Program-made: the position numbers and the translations under genes
The notes under the pieces: model-generated
Database searches by the model: none
Told to the model about the DNA's origin: nothing
Seen by the model: the letters and a program-made list of their open reading frames with translations, nothing else
Shown: positions 17,135 through 27,131 of the stretch, piece by piece
How positions within the stretch are numbered: position 1 is the first letter of the stretch
How the letters are laid out: the number at the start of each line of letters is the position of its first letter
NCBI GenBank assembly: GCA_017390475.1
Contig: JAFPBO010000031.1
Span: 1 to 64,000, forward strand
Origin: Loktanella sp.
GTDB taxonomy: Bacteria; Pseudomonadota; Alphaproteobacteria; Rhodobacterales; Rhodobacteraceae
Direction: 5' to 3'
Length of the DNA: 64,000 nt

Positions 17135-17983
17135 TTATTTCTCCGTCTCTGTCAGGCCTTTGACGAAAAGCCTTTGCATAAATAAAATCACAAGGATCGG
17201 GGGCAGTGCCGCCAGAACCACGGTCGCCATCACCAGATGCCATAGCGGTTCGCTATCGCCACCCGTCACCATCCGCTGGATGCCCATAACAATGGTGTAG
17301 TATTCGGGATCAGTCGTGATCAGCAGCGGCCACAGGTATTGGTTCCAGCCGTAGATGAACATGATCACGAATAAGGCTGCGATGTTAGTGATCGACAGCG
17401 GCATCAGGATGTCTTTGAAAAACTTCATCGGTCCTGCGCCATCGACGCGGGCGGCTTCCATCAGTTCCTCTGGTACGGTCATAAAGAATTGCCGGAACAG
17501 GAAGGTCGCCGTGGCGCTGGCGATCAACGGGATCGAAAGGCCCGCGAAGCTGTTCAACATGCCCAGATCGGCGACGACCTGAAAGGTCGGCACGATCCGG
17601 ACTTCTACCGGCAGCATCAGGGTCAGGAAGATGACCCAAAAAAAGAACATTCGGAACGGAAAGCGGAAATAGACAATCGCAAATGCCGACAGGATCGAAA
17701 TTGACAGCTTCCCCACGGTGATCGCCATCGCCATGACAAAAGAGTTCCACAGCATACCCCCGATGGGCGGTGTACCGGCGCGCGACCGGCCTTCGAATAT
17801 CACGGTGCGATAGTTTTCGAGCGCATTCGGCCCCGGCAACAAGGGCATGACCCCCCGCACGAATGTGCCGGGCGGATGGGTCGAGGCGATCACGGCCACA
17901 TAGACCGGGAATATCACCAAGGCGACGCCAAGGATCAGCACCAGATGGGCAAACAAACTGCCCCAGCGGTCATTTTCAACCAT
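17135..17983 (-). CDS. ugpE: Glycerol-3-phosphate ABC transporter permease UgpE
   Basis: A 282-aa MalG-type permease with six membrane helices. The EAA loop that contacts the ATPase reads EAARVDGAGPMKFFKDILMP near residue 190. The N-terminus (GSLFAHLVLILGVALVIFPV) and the periplasmic loop GNALENYRTVIF-like region match UgpE. It lies between ugpA and ugpC on the same strand with gaps of 12 and 3 bases. Confidence 0.92.
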   Translation of the reverse strand: MVENDRWGSLFAHLVLILGVALVIFPVYVAVIASTHPPGTFVRGVMPLLPGPNALENYRTVIFEGRSRAGTPPIGGMLWNSFVMAMAITVGKLSISILSAFAIVYFRFPFRMFFFWVIFLTLMLPVEVRIVPTFQVVADLGMLNSFAGLSIPLIASATATFLFRQFFMTVPEELMEAARVDGAGPMKFFKDILMPLSITNIAALFVIMFIYGWNQYLWPLLITTDPEYYTIVMGIQRMVTGGDSEPLWHLVMATVVLAALPPILVILFMQRLFVKGLTETEK

Positions 17984-17995
17984 TGTCCTGTTTCC

Positions 17996-18886
17996 TCAAT
18001 AATTCACACGCCGCTCGATATAGCGGAACTGGATGACGGTCAGGATGATCACGATCCCCATCAGGATCACCGATTGTGCCGCCGATGACCCCATGTTGAG
18101 GTTAACGAAACCATCGCGGAACACCTTGTAGACAAGGATATTCGTCGCCTGTGACGGCCCACCCTCGGTTGTGGCGTGGATGACACCGAATGTGTCGAAC
18201 ATCGCATAGACGATATTCACCACCAGTAGAAAGAAGGTGACCGGCGACAATAGTGGGAACACGATGTTCCAGAACCTTTTGAACCGGCTTGCCCCGTCGA
18301 TGGCCGCTGCCTCCAGCAAGGATTGCGGGATTGATTGCAGCCCGGCCAGAAAGAACAGGAAGTTATATGAAATCTGTTTCCACGCCGCTGCAACGATCAC
18401 CAGGATCATCGCGTCATTGCTGCTGGACCGGTGGTTCCAGTCATAGCCGACCCCCTCCAGCACATAAGGCAGGATGCCGATATTGGGGTTGAAGATAAAC
18501 CACCACAACACACCCGCGATGGCAGGCGCGATCGCATAAGGCCAGACCAGGAACGTTGTATAGGTCTCCTTTGATCGGATCATCTTATTGACCATCACCG
18601 CAAACAGTAACGCCAGCCCCATCGATAGCACCGTCGTGCCAACTGAAAAGTAAAGCGTGACCTTAAGCGAATTCAGATACAGCGCATCGTCAAATAACAT
18701 CGCGAAATTGCGGAACCAGACAAAGGTCGGTGGCCGTACGCCAAAGGCATCGCCTTGCCGGTAAAATGACTGCAACAAGGCCTGACCGGCAGGCCAGACA
18801 AAAAAGATCAGCGTGATGATAATCTGCGGTGCCAGCAGCGCATAAGGCAGCCAGCTGTTGGAAAAGGTAGAACGTTTGGTCTGCAT
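17996..18886 (-). CDS. ugpA: Glycerol-3-phosphate ABC transporter permease UgpA
   Basis: A 296-aa MalF-type permease with six membrane helices and the EAA loop [20 protein letters not shown] near residue 210. The N-terminal segment [20 protein letters not shown] and the loop [18 protein letters not shown] are typical of UgpA. It pairs with UgpE. A hairpin lies between it and ugpB and may stabilise the ugpB message or reduce read-through, so that more binding protein than permease is made. Confidence 0.93.
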   Translation of the reverse strand: MQTKRSTFSNSWLPYALLAPQIIITLIFFVWPAGQALLQSFYRQGDAFGVRPPTFVWFRNFAMLFDDALYLNSLKVTLYFSVGTTVLSMGLALLFAVMVNKMIRSKETYTTFLVWPYAIAPAIAGVLWWFIFNPNIGILPYVLEGVGYDWNHRSSSNDAMILVIVAAAWKQISYNFLFFLAGLQSIPQSLLEAAAIDGASRFKRFWNIVFPLLSPVTFFLLVVNIVYAMFDTFGVIHATTEGGPSQATNILVYKVFRDGFVNLNMGSSAAQSVILMGIVIILTVIQFRYIERRVNY

Positions 18887-18921
18887 CTGGGTGCCTGTCC
18901 AGCCAAGTGTAAAACGACAAA

Positions 18922-18949
18922 ACCCACCCCCGCCGTAGCGAAGGTGGGT
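18922..18949 (-). terminator. Intercistronic hairpin between ugpB and ugpA
   Basis: ACCCACC at 18922-18928 pairs with GGTGGGT at 18943-18949 around a 14-base loop. On the minus strand the second arm is followed by TTTTG. Hairpins in this position after a binding-protein gene usually act as partial terminators or mRNA stabilisers. Confidence 0.5.
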
Positions 18950-18966
18950 CAGGCTTGGGGGGTCGT

Positions 18967-20289
18967 TTAGTTCATTGACGCTTCAAACTCACGCAGCAGC
19001 ACGTTGCCCCGGCGCACAGCATCGTCGGTGGCTTGCTGACCTGTCTTGACCCCGGACATGACCGATTCCATCTCTTCCGAGATGATGTCACGGATCTGGA
19101 CATAGTTGCCGAAACGCAGACCACTGGAATTCGGCGTCGGCGGGTTCAGGGTCATTTGGCGGATCGAAATGTCCGAACCGGGGTTTTCGTCATAATAGCC
19201 CTGTTCGCGAGTCAGATCGAAAGAGGCCTGAGTGATCGGCAGATAGCCGGTATCCTGATGCCATTTTGCCTGTACTTCTGGCTGGGACAGATATTCAAAG
19301 AACTGGGCAATACCCTGGTATTCTTCATCTTCATGCCCGGTCAGCACCCACAATGTTGCACCACCGATGATGGTGTTCTGCGGTGCACCTTCGACAGTAT
19401 CGTAGTAAGGCTGCATGCCGAAACCGACCTCGAAATCAGCATTGTTCAGCACGCCGGCGCGGCTGGCGGATGAGCCGAAGAACATCGCGCATTCACCCGC
19501 ATAGAACAAGGGTGCGGCATCAGGGCCGGGGCCAGGGCCACCCCAACGGAATGCACCGTCATCTTGCCAAGCTTTGAGGTTGTCCCAATGGGTCGAGACC
19601 AGATCAGTATTGAACACGAATTCTGCGTCAAAACCCTCAAAGCCATTCGACTGGGTCGACAGCGGTACGTTGTGCCAAGCGGTGAAGTTTTCCAACATCA
19701 GCCAGCTGGGCCACGATGTGGTGAAACCACAGGGTGCAGCACCGGATTCGATGATCTGCAAGGATGCTGCTTCCATTTCAGCCCATGTTGCCGGGGGCAC
19801 GTCTGCGTCCAGACCAGCCGCTTCAAAGATGTCGCGGTTGTAATACATGATCGGGGTGGAAGAGTTGAACGGGAAAGACAGCATGTTGCCGTCTGGGTCC
19901 GTGTAATAGCTGACGATCGTGTCGAGATAGGCGCTCGGGTCGAAATTCACGTCATTGTCGGCCATCAGTTGATAGATCGGATAGATTGCTCCTTCGGCCC
20001 CCATCATGGTGCCAGTCCCAACCTCGAATACCTGCAGGATGTGCGGCTGCTGATTGGCACGGAAAGCTGCAATCGCACCGGTCATCGCTTCGGCGTAGGT
20101 GCCGCGAAAGCTGGGGATGACTTCGTAGTCAGATTGGCTTTCGTTGAACCCGGCGGCGACACCTTCGAGCAATTCACCCAATTCGCCGCCCATTGCATGC
20201 CACCAGTCGATCTGTGTCTGCGCCTGCGCCATAGACGCTGCCATCGTCAGCGTCAGCGCCGTGGCTGTCAGATATGTGCGTTTCAGCAT
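18967..20289 (-). CDS. ugpB: Glycerol-3-phosphate-binding periplasmic protein UgpB
   Basis: A 440-aa solute-binding protein with a signal peptide ([23 protein letters not shown]). The mature part begins with [23 protein letters not shown], the UgpB-type opening of cluster-1 binding proteins. [17 protein letters not shown] and [14 protein letters not shown] are further family landmarks. It captures sn-glycerol-3-phosphate or its diesters in the periplasm. It is the first gene of the operon. The upstream 234 bases hold the promoter; I could not find a convincing Pho box. Confidence 0.92.
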   Translation of the reverse strand: MLKRTYLTATALTLTMAASMAQAQTQIDWWHAMGGELGELLEGVAAGFNESQSDYEVIPSFRGTYAEAMTGAIAAFRANQQPHILQVFEVGTGTMMGAEGAIYPIYQLMADNDVNFDPSAYLDTIVSYYTDPDGNMLSFPFNSSTPIMYYNRDIFEAAGLDADVPPATWAEMEAASLQIIESGAAPCGFTTSWPSWLMLENFTAWHNVPLSTQSNGFEGFDAEFVFNTDLVSTHWDNLKAWQDDGAFRWGGPGPGPDAAPLFYAGECAMFFGSSASRAGVLNNADFEVGFGMQPYYDTVEGAPQNTIIGGATLWVLTGHEDEEYQGIAQFFEYLSQPEVQAKWHQDTGYLPITQASFDLTREQGYYDENPGSDISIRQMTLNPPTPNSSGLRFGNYVQIRDIISEEMESVMSGVKTGQQATDDAVRRGNVLLREFEASMN

Positions 20290-20523
20290 AGAAAACCCCT
20301 TTTGTTAAAAACGTGGGACGCGACGCGGCGCAAGCTGGCACCGGATGCATTCCTGTGGGGTGGCGGATAAGTGGCATATGTAACAGCGCCATGAAGGCAG
20401 CATAACTTTTTTGCGGCTGCGGCATACTGTCGCCAAATGACGGCAAATTGCGTCAATTTAACGTTCTAATTCGTGCAAAACTGTCCTGAAAAGTGCAGGG
20501 AGAACATTAACTCAGGAAACAAC

Positions 20524-21228
20524 TCAGATCGAAACGCGCTGTAGAATATCCTCGCGGCTGACCGCACCCGCAGGTTCTGACAGCACGACTTCGCCCCGGT
20601 TCAGCACGCAAAACTGATCGGCAAGGGTATAGGCAAAGTCGAAATATTGTTCGACTAGAACGATTGCAATCTCGCCTTCATCGCGCAGGAGTTCGATAAC
20701 CTTGCCGATCTGTTTGATGATATTGGGCTGGATGCCTTCGGTGGGTTCGTCCAGCAGCAAAACCTTAGGCCGCGCGATCAAGGCCCGCGCGATGGCCAGC
20801 TGCTGTTGCTGCCCGCCCGACAGATCGCCACCGCGGCGGTCTTTCATTTGCTGCAAAACCGGAAACAATTCATAAATCCGGTCGGGGATTTGATGATCCG
20901 CGCGCGGCAGGCACGCAAAACCGGTTTGCAGGTTTTCGGTGACCGTCAGCAACGGAAACACCTCGCGCCCTTGCGGGACATAGGCGATGCCTGCCTGCGC
21001 CGCCTGCGCCGCCTGCGCCGCTTTCGGGTGATCCAGCACCTGCCCGTCCAATGTGATCGTCCCGCCCGAATAGGGATGCCGCCCCGCGATGGCCCGCAGC
21101 AGGCTGGTTTTACCCACGCCATTGGTGCCCATCACCGCCGTCACGGCCCCCGCCTGCGCGTTCAGCGACACGCCCCAAAGGATTTGCGAGGCACCGTAAT
21201 GCAGGGTCAGATTGTCCACGTTCAGCAT
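20524..21228 (-). CDS. urtE: Urea ABC transporter ATP-binding protein UrtE
   Basis: A 234-aa LivF-type ATPase. Walker A is GTNGVGKTS near residue 33, the signature is LSGGQQQQLAIARAL, and Walker B is VLLLDEPTEGIQPNI. GIQPNI after Walker B is typical of UrtE and separates it from amino-acid LivF proteins. It works with UrtD on the UrtBC permease. It is the last gene of urtABCDE and starts three bases downstream of urtD. Confidence 0.93.
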   Translation of the reverse strand: MLNVDNLTLHYGASQILWGVSLNAQAGAVTAVMGTNGVGKTSLLRAIAGRHPYSGGTITLDGQVLDHPKAAQAAQAAQAGIAYVPQGREVFPLLTVTENLQTGFACLPRADHQIPDRIYELFPVLQQMKDRRGGDLSGGQQQQLAIARALIARPKVLLLDEPTEGIQPNIIKQIGKVIELLRDEGEIAIVLVEQYFDFAYTLADQFCVLNRGEVVLSEPAGAVSREDILQRVSI

Positions 21229-21231
21229 TGT

Positions 21232-21972
21232 TCAGCGCCCCAGATATACATCGATCACCTGCTGGTTTTTGGTGACATGATTCAATGACCCTTCGGCCAG
21301 CACGGAGCCTTCATGCAGCACGGTGACCCGGCAATCGAGCCTGCGGATGAATTCCATATCATGTTCGATCACCACCACTGCCCGGGTCTTTGCCGCCCGC
21401 TTCAGCAGATCCGTGGTATGCTCCCGCTCTGCCGGAGTCATACCAGCCGCCGGTTCATCAACCAGCAGCAGCCGCGGGTCTTGCGCCAGCAACATGCCGA
21501 TCTCCAGCCATTGCTTCTGCCCATGACTTAGGTCACCCGCGCGATGCTCCAGCCGTTCGGTCAGCCCGACCTCATCCGCCAATGCCACGATGCGCGCATT
21601 ATCGGCCTCAGTCGCTTTCCACGCCAGCACTGAAAACGGACCTCGTTTGTTCTTCAACGCCATCGACAGGTTCGCACGAACGCTCTGATCCTCGAAAACG
21701 GTAGGTTTCTGGAACTTGCGCCCGATGCCCGCCTTGGCGATCTGGCTTTCGGACATACGGACCAGATCGATGGATTTTTCACCCCAGAGCACCTTGCCTT
21801 CATCGGGTCGTGTCTTGCCGGTGACGATATCCATGAAGGTCGTTTTGCCCGCGCCATTCGGCCCGATCACGGCACGCAATTCCGGTTCTCCAATCGCAAT
21901 CGACAGGTTGTTGATCGCGCGGAACCCGTCGAAGGTGACGCTCACGCCAGAGACTTCCAGCAAGGTGGTCAT
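21232..21972 (-). CDS. urtD: Urea ABC transporter ATP-binding protein UrtD
   Basis: A 246-aa LivG-type ATPase. Walker A is GPNGAGKTT, the signature is LSHGQKQWLEIGMLL (the SHGQ form is typical of UrtD), and Walker B is LLLVDEPAAGMTPAE. The stretch GRKFQKPTVFEDQSV is a family landmark. The start overlaps the urtC stop by four bases. Confidence 0.94.
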   Translation of the reverse strand: MTTLLEVSGVSVTFDGFRAINNLSIAIGEPELRAVIGPNGAGKTTFMDIVTGKTRPDEGKVLWGEKSIDLVRMSESQIAKAGIGRKFQKPTVFEDQSVRANLSMALKNKRGPFSVLAWKATEADNARIVALADEVGLTERLEHRAGDLSHGQKQWLEIGMLLAQDPRLLLVDEPAAGMTPAEREHTTDLLKRAAKTRAVVVIEHDMEFIRRLDCRVTVLHEGSVLAEGSLNHVTKNQQVIDVYLGR

Positions 21973-23168
21973 GGTTGTTTCCTCACCAGATAGTCAAACA
22001 GCCCACCGATGCCTTTGGGAAAGAACAGCGTGACGGCGACGAAGCCGAGGCCGAGCAGCACCAGCCACCAATCGGTCCAGACGATGCGGAACAGTCCCAG
22101 ATCGACATTCGGCGCGCCGCCGCCCGTCAGCCAGCTGGACAAAAGCGACACAAAAGCCGCCCCGATCACAGCACCGTATAGCCGCCCCCGGCCCCCAATC
22201 GCGACCCAGACCGCCAGGTAGATCGATGCGATCGGTGCTATTTCAGCAGGGTTGATGATCCCTGCCTGCGGATAGTACAGCGCCCCCGCGATACCGGCGA
22301 CCACAGCGGTCAGGGTGAAGACGAACAACTTGTAACCTTCGACATTATAGCCAAGGAACCGCACCCGCGCCTCGTTATCGCGGATCGCGCGGATGACAGA
22401 GCCGAACTTGCCCGACACGACCCAGGCGAACAGCAGATAACCGAGGCCGAGCGCCAGCGCCGAAGCCCAGAAAAACCAGACCGAGATGACCGCCTGCGGC
22501 ACCTCCAGCGCACCGGGGATGTTCTGCAAGCCCGACAACCCGTTGTTGCCGCGCAAGCCAGTGTCATTCTGGAACAGATAGAGCGACAAAGCCAAGGTCA
22601 TCGCCTGCGTCAGGATCGACAGATAGACGCCAGTCACCCGGCTGCGGAAGGCCAGCCAGCCGAACACCAGCGCGAGCACCCCCGGCACCAGCACCACCAG
22701 CGCCAGTTGCGCGGGCAGCGATCCGGCGAAACTCCAGATCAGCGGCAATTCGGAACTGCCCACCACACCGAAAATCTGGCTGGCGACGCCTTCGGACACC
22801 TCTCGTTCGGTAGGCGGTATCGCACCGCGCCCGAGTGAATCGCGGATCACAATCTCGGTCCGCGCATACATCAGCCACATGCCGATGGCGTAGCCACCAA
22901 GGCCGAAAAACGCGAAATGCCCAAGGCTCAGGATACCGCAGTAGCCCCAGACAACATCCATCGCGATGGCGATGAGGCACAAGCACAAGGTCATGCCGAG
23001 GATTTTGACAAGGTTGGTGGAAATGACCCCCATCCCCATCCCTTCGGACAACAGTGTCACGATCAGGGTGAACAACCCCAGCAGGCCCATGAACCACAGG
23101 ACAGAGGGGTTATCGCGCAGGAAACTGCGCCGAGGGGTGATTGTTTCTGGCGAGGTCATGATCGTCAT
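21969..23168 (-). CDS. urtC: Urea ABC transporter permease UrtC
   Basis: A LivM-type permease of 399 aa. The start at 23168 (MTIMTSPETITP) lies four bases after the urtB stop; the open frame continues upstream to 23270 but that part lies inside urtB. ATG at 23159 is an alternative. Landmarks are GMTLCLCLIAIAMDVVWGYCG, LSLGHFAFFGLGGYAIGMW and the QNDTGLRGNNGLSGLQNI loop. Eight to ten membrane helices are seen. It forms the channel with UrtB. Confidence 0.92.
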   Translation of the reverse strand: MTIMTSPETITPRRSFLRDNPSVLWFMGLLGLFTLIVTLLSEGMGMGVISTNLVKILGMTLCLCLIAIAMDVVWGYCGILSLGHFAFFGLGGYAIGMWLMYARTEIVIRDSLGRGAIPPTEREVSEGVASQIFGVVGSSELPLIWSFAGSLPAQLALVVLVPGVLALVFGWLAFRSRVTGVYLSILTQAMTLALSLYLFQNDTGLRGNNGLSGLQNIPGALEVPQAVISVWFFWASALALGLGYLLFAWVVSGKFGSVIRAIRDNEARVRFLGYNVEGYKLFVFTLTAVVAGIAGALYYPQAGIINPAEIAPIASIYLAVWVAIGGRGRLYGAVIGAAFVSLLSSWLTGGGAPNVDLGLFRIVWTDWWLVLLGLGFVAVTLFFPKGIGGLFDYLVRKQP

Positions 23169-23172
23169 GGCT

Positions 23173-25146
23173 TCAATCCCCCGCCGCGCGGCCTTTGAGG
23201 GCGACAATACCCTTGGGCCGGAATTGGATGAACAGGATGATGAACAGCACCATGAAGGTCTGCGCAGCAAGTGTATTGGCGGGGTTGAACCATTCGATCC
23301 CCTTTTGCAACGATCCGATCAGCGCGGCCCCGGCCAGCGTGCCGAACACCGACCCGACACCGCCGACGACAACGGTCATAAAGCTTTGCACGATGTAGTT
23401 CGCCCCCATCTCAGACGTGACCTGCGCCACCAGCCCGATGGCAACACCGGCAACTCCGGCGATGCCCGAGCCGAGACCAAAGGTCAGCATGTTGATCCGG
23501 TCGGGGTTGATCCCCATGCTGGCCGCCATGCCGGGGTTCTGGGTCACGGCGCGCACCTCCAGACCCAGGCGGGTGCGGTTCAGGATATAGAGCAACAGGA
23601 GTAAGAACAGCGCTGCCATCACGAAAATCCCGACACGTACGGCGGCGACCGAGACCAGATCATTGATCTGGATCGCACCGGCCAGCCAGTCAGGTGCCGT
23701 GACAGGGCGGGCTTGAGTACCAAAGATGTTCTTGGCCAATTGCTGCAAGGCAATCGAAATGCCAAAAGTCGCCAGCAAGGTTTCCAAAGGGCGCGTGTAA
23801 AGGTGCCGGATCACCAGCCGTTCCATCACCACCCCCGCCAAAAAGGTCACCGCAAAGGCCAGCGGCAGGGCCACAGCCAGTGACGCGGTGTAATTGGGAA
23901 TAATCGTCTGGACAACGTATCCGGTATAGGCCCCCATCATGATGAATTCGCCATGCGCCATATTGATCACCCGCATCACGCCAAAGGTGATGGCAAGGCC
24001 AATGGCAGCGAGGAAGAAGATTGACGCCAGCGACAGCGCATCAAGGCTGAGGCTGAGAAACTGGTACCCCGATACCCGCAGGCTGGTACTGCTGCGCGCC
24101 GCCTCTGCCGCTGTGGTCACGGCGGCGTCGGGCTCGAGATAGGCATCGAAGAACACATATTGCGACACTGCGTCAGCTACATCAGCCTCGGTCACCAAGG
24201 GCGGGACAATTCCTGCATCTTCCAGCGCCTGATAGGCCGCAATCCGGTCTGCATCATTATCCAACTGATGCACCGGCACGCCACCCACCTGCCCATCCAC
24301 GACATTGGCGCGCAAGGCATCACGGATCGCGTTACGCCCCGGTGCCGCAGGGGCGAGATCAGCACCAACCAGAACAGCGTAAGCCGCGCTCAGCGAAATG
24401 TCTTCGCCCGGCGTCTTGATCCGGGCAATATTGACATCCTCAGGCAGGGTTTCCGCAAAATCCGCACGGGTCGCCAGCAATTGGTTCAGGACACTGCGCG
24501 CCGGTGTGCTGACGTCGCCCCGCAGGGCACCGATGGCTTCGACCCGCGTCGTGCTGTCCTGATCATAGCGGGCGACCAACAGCGCGATAAGACGATCCAT
24601 CCTGGCCGCAATGGCACTATCTTCCTCTTCCGCGCGGGCAGCGCGAATGGCGGGCAATTGGTCAGGATCAGGACTGCGCGCGGCAGACGCGAGGGCCGCC
24701 ATCCGGCGATCCGCATCAGGGTGCGTCAGTTCAAACGCAACCAGTGACGCGCCGATTTCGCGGCGCACACCCGCATTGGGGCGGATCTGACTGACATCGC
24801 GCGACGTGACTGTGGCGACCTCTGCCCCGGTGTCGATATCTATCAGGGTCAGGCTGCTGCCCTCGGCCGTGGCATAGAAAAACAGACCATCAGCGGGTCG
24901 TTCATAAACCTCGCGGTCCGACCAAGTGCGCAGGAAATCAACAGTGCCAGGCGCATCCGCCGCCATAAGTGCTTGCAAAACCGCAGGCACGGTGCCGCGT
25001 GACGGGTTCGCCACCTCGGATTGCACTGTCTGCAAAACATCCTGCAAGGGCGTATCAGACTCATCCTGCGCCATCACAGGGCTAAGGATCAACTGCCAGA
25101 TCAGGGCAAAAGCACAAAGACGACGCAACATCAGGCAGGCTTTCAT
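23173..25146 (-). CDS. urtB: Urea ABC transporter permease UrtB with long N-terminal domain
   Basis: A 657-aa protein. The start at 25146 opens a signal-like segment (MKACLMLRRLCAFALIWQ, then LILSPVMA). Roughly residues 25-345 form a helical extracytoplasmic domain with repeats typical of proteobacterial UrtB. The LivH-type permease occupies the C-terminal 300 residues, with the landmark INMAHGEFIMMGAYTGYVVQ. The extension is normal for UrtB in this class but absent in cyanobacterial forms. It starts 49 bases after the urtA stop. Confidence 0.92.
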   Translation of the reverse strand: MKACLMLRRLCAFALIWQLILSPVMAQDESDTPLQDVLQTVQSEVANPSRGTVPAVLQALMAADAPGTVDFLRTWSDREVYERPADGLFFYATAEGSSLTLIDIDTGAEVATVTSRDVSQIRPNAGVRREIGASLVAFELTHPDADRRMAALASAARSPDPDQLPAIRAARAEEEDSAIAARMDRLIALLVARYDQDSTTRVEAIGALRGDVSTPARSVLNQLLATRADFAETLPEDVNIARIKTPGEDISLSAAYAVLVGADLAPAAPGRNAIRDALRANVVDGQVGGVPVHQLDNDADRIAAYQALEDAGIVPPLVTEADVADAVSQYVFFDAYLEPDAAVTTAAEAARSSTSLRVSGYQFLSLSLDALSLASIFFLAAIGLAITFGVMRVINMAHGEFIMMGAYTGYVVQTIIPNYTASLAVALPLAFAVTFLAGVVMERLVIRHLYTRPLETLLATFGISIALQQLAKNIFGTQARPVTAPDWLAGAIQINDLVSVAAVRVGIFVMAALFLLLLLYILNRTRLGLEVRAVTQNPGMAASMGINPDRINMLTFGLGSGIAGVAGVAIGLVAQVTSEMGANYIVQSFMTVVVGGVGSVFGTLAGAALIGSLQKGIEWFNPANTLAAQTFMVLFIILFIQFRPKGIVALKGRAAGD

Positions 25147-25195
25147 AGGGGGGCGCGGCCGGGATGCGAGACAAAGGTCCCGCATCCCGGAAGGC

Positions 25196-26476
25196 TTAGT
25201 AGTTCGAGGTCAGCTGTACACAGGTGTCTGTCGCGGTGTCATACATACCGCATTCCAGTTCCTGCCAGTCGCTGGTCCAGCTGGCGCTTTCTTCCAGGAA
25301 GGGCGACCAGGCTTCGCCTGCGACTTCTGGGGTCTGGCTGATGATGTCGAACTGCCCATCAGCGCGGATTTCACCGATCAGCACGGGTTTGGACAGGTGG
25401 TGGTTGGTGTTCATTACCGCCATACCACCGGTCAGGTTGGGGAATTCCTGACCCCACATTGCTTCACGCACGGCATCAACATCAGTGGTGCCTGCAGCTT
25501 CGACCGCGTTCACCCACATGTTGAAGCCGATGTAATGAGCCTCCATGGGGTCATTGGTCACGCGGTCGGTGCTGCCAATAAATTCATGCCAAGCGGTGAT
25601 GAACGCCTCGTTTTCAGGCGTATCGGCGGACATGAAATAGTTCCACGCCGCCAGATGGCCGACCAGACGGGATGTATCAAGGCCGGACAATTCCTCTTCC
25701 CCGACGGAAAAGGCGACGACGGGGATGTCATCAGCACTAACGCCCTGTGCGGCCAGTTCGGTGTAGAAACCGACATTCGCGTCACCGTTGATGGTGGAGA
25801 TCACACCAACCTGTTTGCCGCCGGCACCCAGACCCACGACATCAGACACAATGGTCGACCAATCTGCATGACCAAACGGGGTGTAGTTGACGAAGATATC
25901 TTCAGCCGCGATGCCTTTCGACAACAGGTAGGATTCCAGAATGGCGTTGGTCGTGCGTGGATAGACGTAATCGGTGCCCAGCAGGGCAAAGCTTTCCACA
26001 CCCAGTTCGTCGATGAAGTAATCCACAGCCGGGATCGCCTGCTGGTTAGGCGCCGCTCCGGTATAGAATACGTTGCGCGAGCTTTCCTGACCTTCGTACT
26101 GGACGGGATAGAAGAACAGACCGTTCAGCTCTTCCAGCACCGGCAGCAGCGCCTTGCGGCTTACCGAGGTCCATGCGCCGAAGATCACGTCAACTTCGTC
26201 AACGGTCAGCAATTGCCGCGTCAGTTCGGCAAACAAGGGCCAGTCGGATGCAGGGTCGACGACCACGGCTTCCAGTTCACAGCCAAGCACGCCGCCTTTG
26301 GCATTCTGTTCGGCGACCAGCATCTGCATCACGTCGCGCAATGTAGTTTCCGAGATTGCCATACTGCCCGACAGTGAATGCAACACACCTACCTTGATTG
26401 GGCAATCGGCCATTGCGGGGGCAGCAGTCATCAGCGCCGTGATGGCAGCAGCCGATAATAAAGTCTTCTTCATCAT
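25196..26476 (-). CDS. urtA: Urea ABC transporter substrate-binding protein UrtA
   Basis: A 426-aa periplasmic binding protein with a signal peptide (MMKKTLLSAAAITALMTAAPAMA). The mature opening IKVGVLHSLSGSMAISETTL is the UrtA signature, and VIFGAWTSVSRKALLPVLEE and FYPVQYEGQESSRNVFYTGA are further landmarks. It binds urea, possibly short amides too. It is the first gene of urtABCDE. A ribosome-binding AGGAG precedes the start by ten bases; ATG at 26473 is an alternative. Nitrogen control is likely by analogy, but no clear NtrC site was found. Confidence 0.94.
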   Translation of the reverse strand: MMKKTLLSAAAITALMTAAPAMADCPIKVGVLHSLSGSMAISETTLRDVMQMLVAEQNAKGGVLGCELEAVVVDPASDWPLFAELTRQLLTVDEVDVIFGAWTSVSRKALLPVLEELNGLFFYPVQYEGQESSRNVFYTGAAPNQQAIPAVDYFIDELGVESFALLGTDYVYPRTTNAILESYLLSKGIAAEDIFVNYTPFGHADWSTIVSDVVGLGAGGKQVGVISTINGDANVGFYTELAAQGVSADDIPVVAFSVGEEELSGLDTSRLVGHLAAWNYFMSADTPENEAFITAWHEFIGSTDRVTNDPMEAHYIGFNMWVNAVEAAGTTDVDAVREAMWGQEFPNLTGGMAVMNTNHHLSKPVLIGEIRADGQFDIISQTPEVAGEAWSPFLEESASWTSDWQELECGMYDTATDTCVQLTSNY

Positions 26477-26576
26477 GAAACATATGCTCCTGAGGTTACG
26501 CTGCAGACAACGGGATGTAGCGGGTTGAAAATGTGCAGGTTCAAACCGTATCCTCGATCAGCAGCAGAAATGTTGC

Positions 26577-26622
26577 GCATGTCCGGTATCGGCGTCTGGG
26601 AGGATGAGCCTGCCGGACATGC
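26577..26622. promoter_or_regulatory. Inverted repeat in the urtA leader region
   Basis: GCATGTCCGG at 26577-26586 is perfectly repeated in inverted form as CCGGACATGC at 26613-26622, with 26 bases between. It lies about 100-145 bases upstream of urtA. It could be a structured 5' leader or paired operator half-sites. No known riboswitch class was recognised. Confidence 0.45.
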
Positions 26623-26818
26623 TTTGGTCGCTTCAGTGATCGGGATCATTGGCCGCGACCGGGATCACGGCAATTGACGTCACCTAAACACGGCTTTGTT
26701 ATCTGCTGCAAAATGGGCGAATGCTTAAATTGTGAACGACAAGTGCGGAGCATGCCTGTTTTTTACGCTGCGTTGCAGCAAGTCTTAGAGAATGAATCAC
26801 CCTGGCGGAAAAGGAAAA

Positions 26819-26849
26819 GCGACGCATCCCGTTTGCAGGGATGCGTCGC
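26819..26849 (-). terminator. Intrinsic terminator of the GlsB-like gene
   Basis: A perfect 12-bp stem (GCGACGCATCCC with its inverse) encloses a seven-base loop. On the minus strand it is followed by CTTTTCCTTTTCC. It lies 27 bases past the stop of the gene at 26877-27131. The + strand side also has TTTAT, so it may work in both directions. Confidence 0.85.
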
Positions 26850-26876
26850 TTTATCGAAGAGACAGAGCCTGAGGGC

Positions 26877-27131
26877 TTAGGCGCGTTTGATCAGGCGGAT
26901 CAAGAACAACAGGATGACCGCACCAATCGTGGCATGGATGATCGCGCCAGCGATACCAGTGCCGATGCTGATCCCAAGTTGTGGAAACAGCAGGCTGGCG
27001 ACAAAAGCACCGACGATGCCCACGACGATATTACCCAACAAGCCAAAACCGAACCCCTTGACGATCAGTCCAGCAAGCCAACCTGCAATGGCGCCGATGA
27101 TCAGGGTAACGAGTAAACTTTCGATAGTCAT
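26877..27131 (-). CDS. GlsB/YeaQ/YmgE family stress-response membrane protein
   Basis: An 84-aa protein with three membrane helices, rich in Gly. The start at 27131 (MTIESLLVTLIIGAIAGWLA) is preceded by AAGGA. Landmarks of the transglycosylase-associated (Tag/GlsB) family are GAIAGWLAGLIVKGFGFGLL and the GNIVVGIVGAFVAS helix. The open frame upstream to 27434 is not conserved sequence. Members are often stress-induced but their activity is not established. It is a monocistronic unit with its own terminator. Confidence 0.88.
   Translation of the reverse strand: MTIESLLVTLIIGAIAGWLAGLIVKGFGFGLLGNIVVGIVGAFVASLLFPQLGISIGTGIAGAIIHATIGAVILLFLIRLIKRA

Larger units (their letters stand above)
26477..26876. 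other. 400-base region upstream of urtA
   Basis: This region holds the urtA promoter, a long inverted repeat at 26577-26622 and the intrinsic terminator of the GlsB-like gene at 26819-26849. I see no gene in it. Confidence 0.6.

Noticed and set aside
20290-20523. Possible Pho box before ugpB
   Set aside because: Only one half resembles CTGTCAT at the right spacing; the second half does not match.
24926-26377. A 483-codon open frame on the + strand opposite urtA and urtB
   Set aside because: It is antisense to clearly recognised genes and has no family features; high-G+C codon bias opens such frames.
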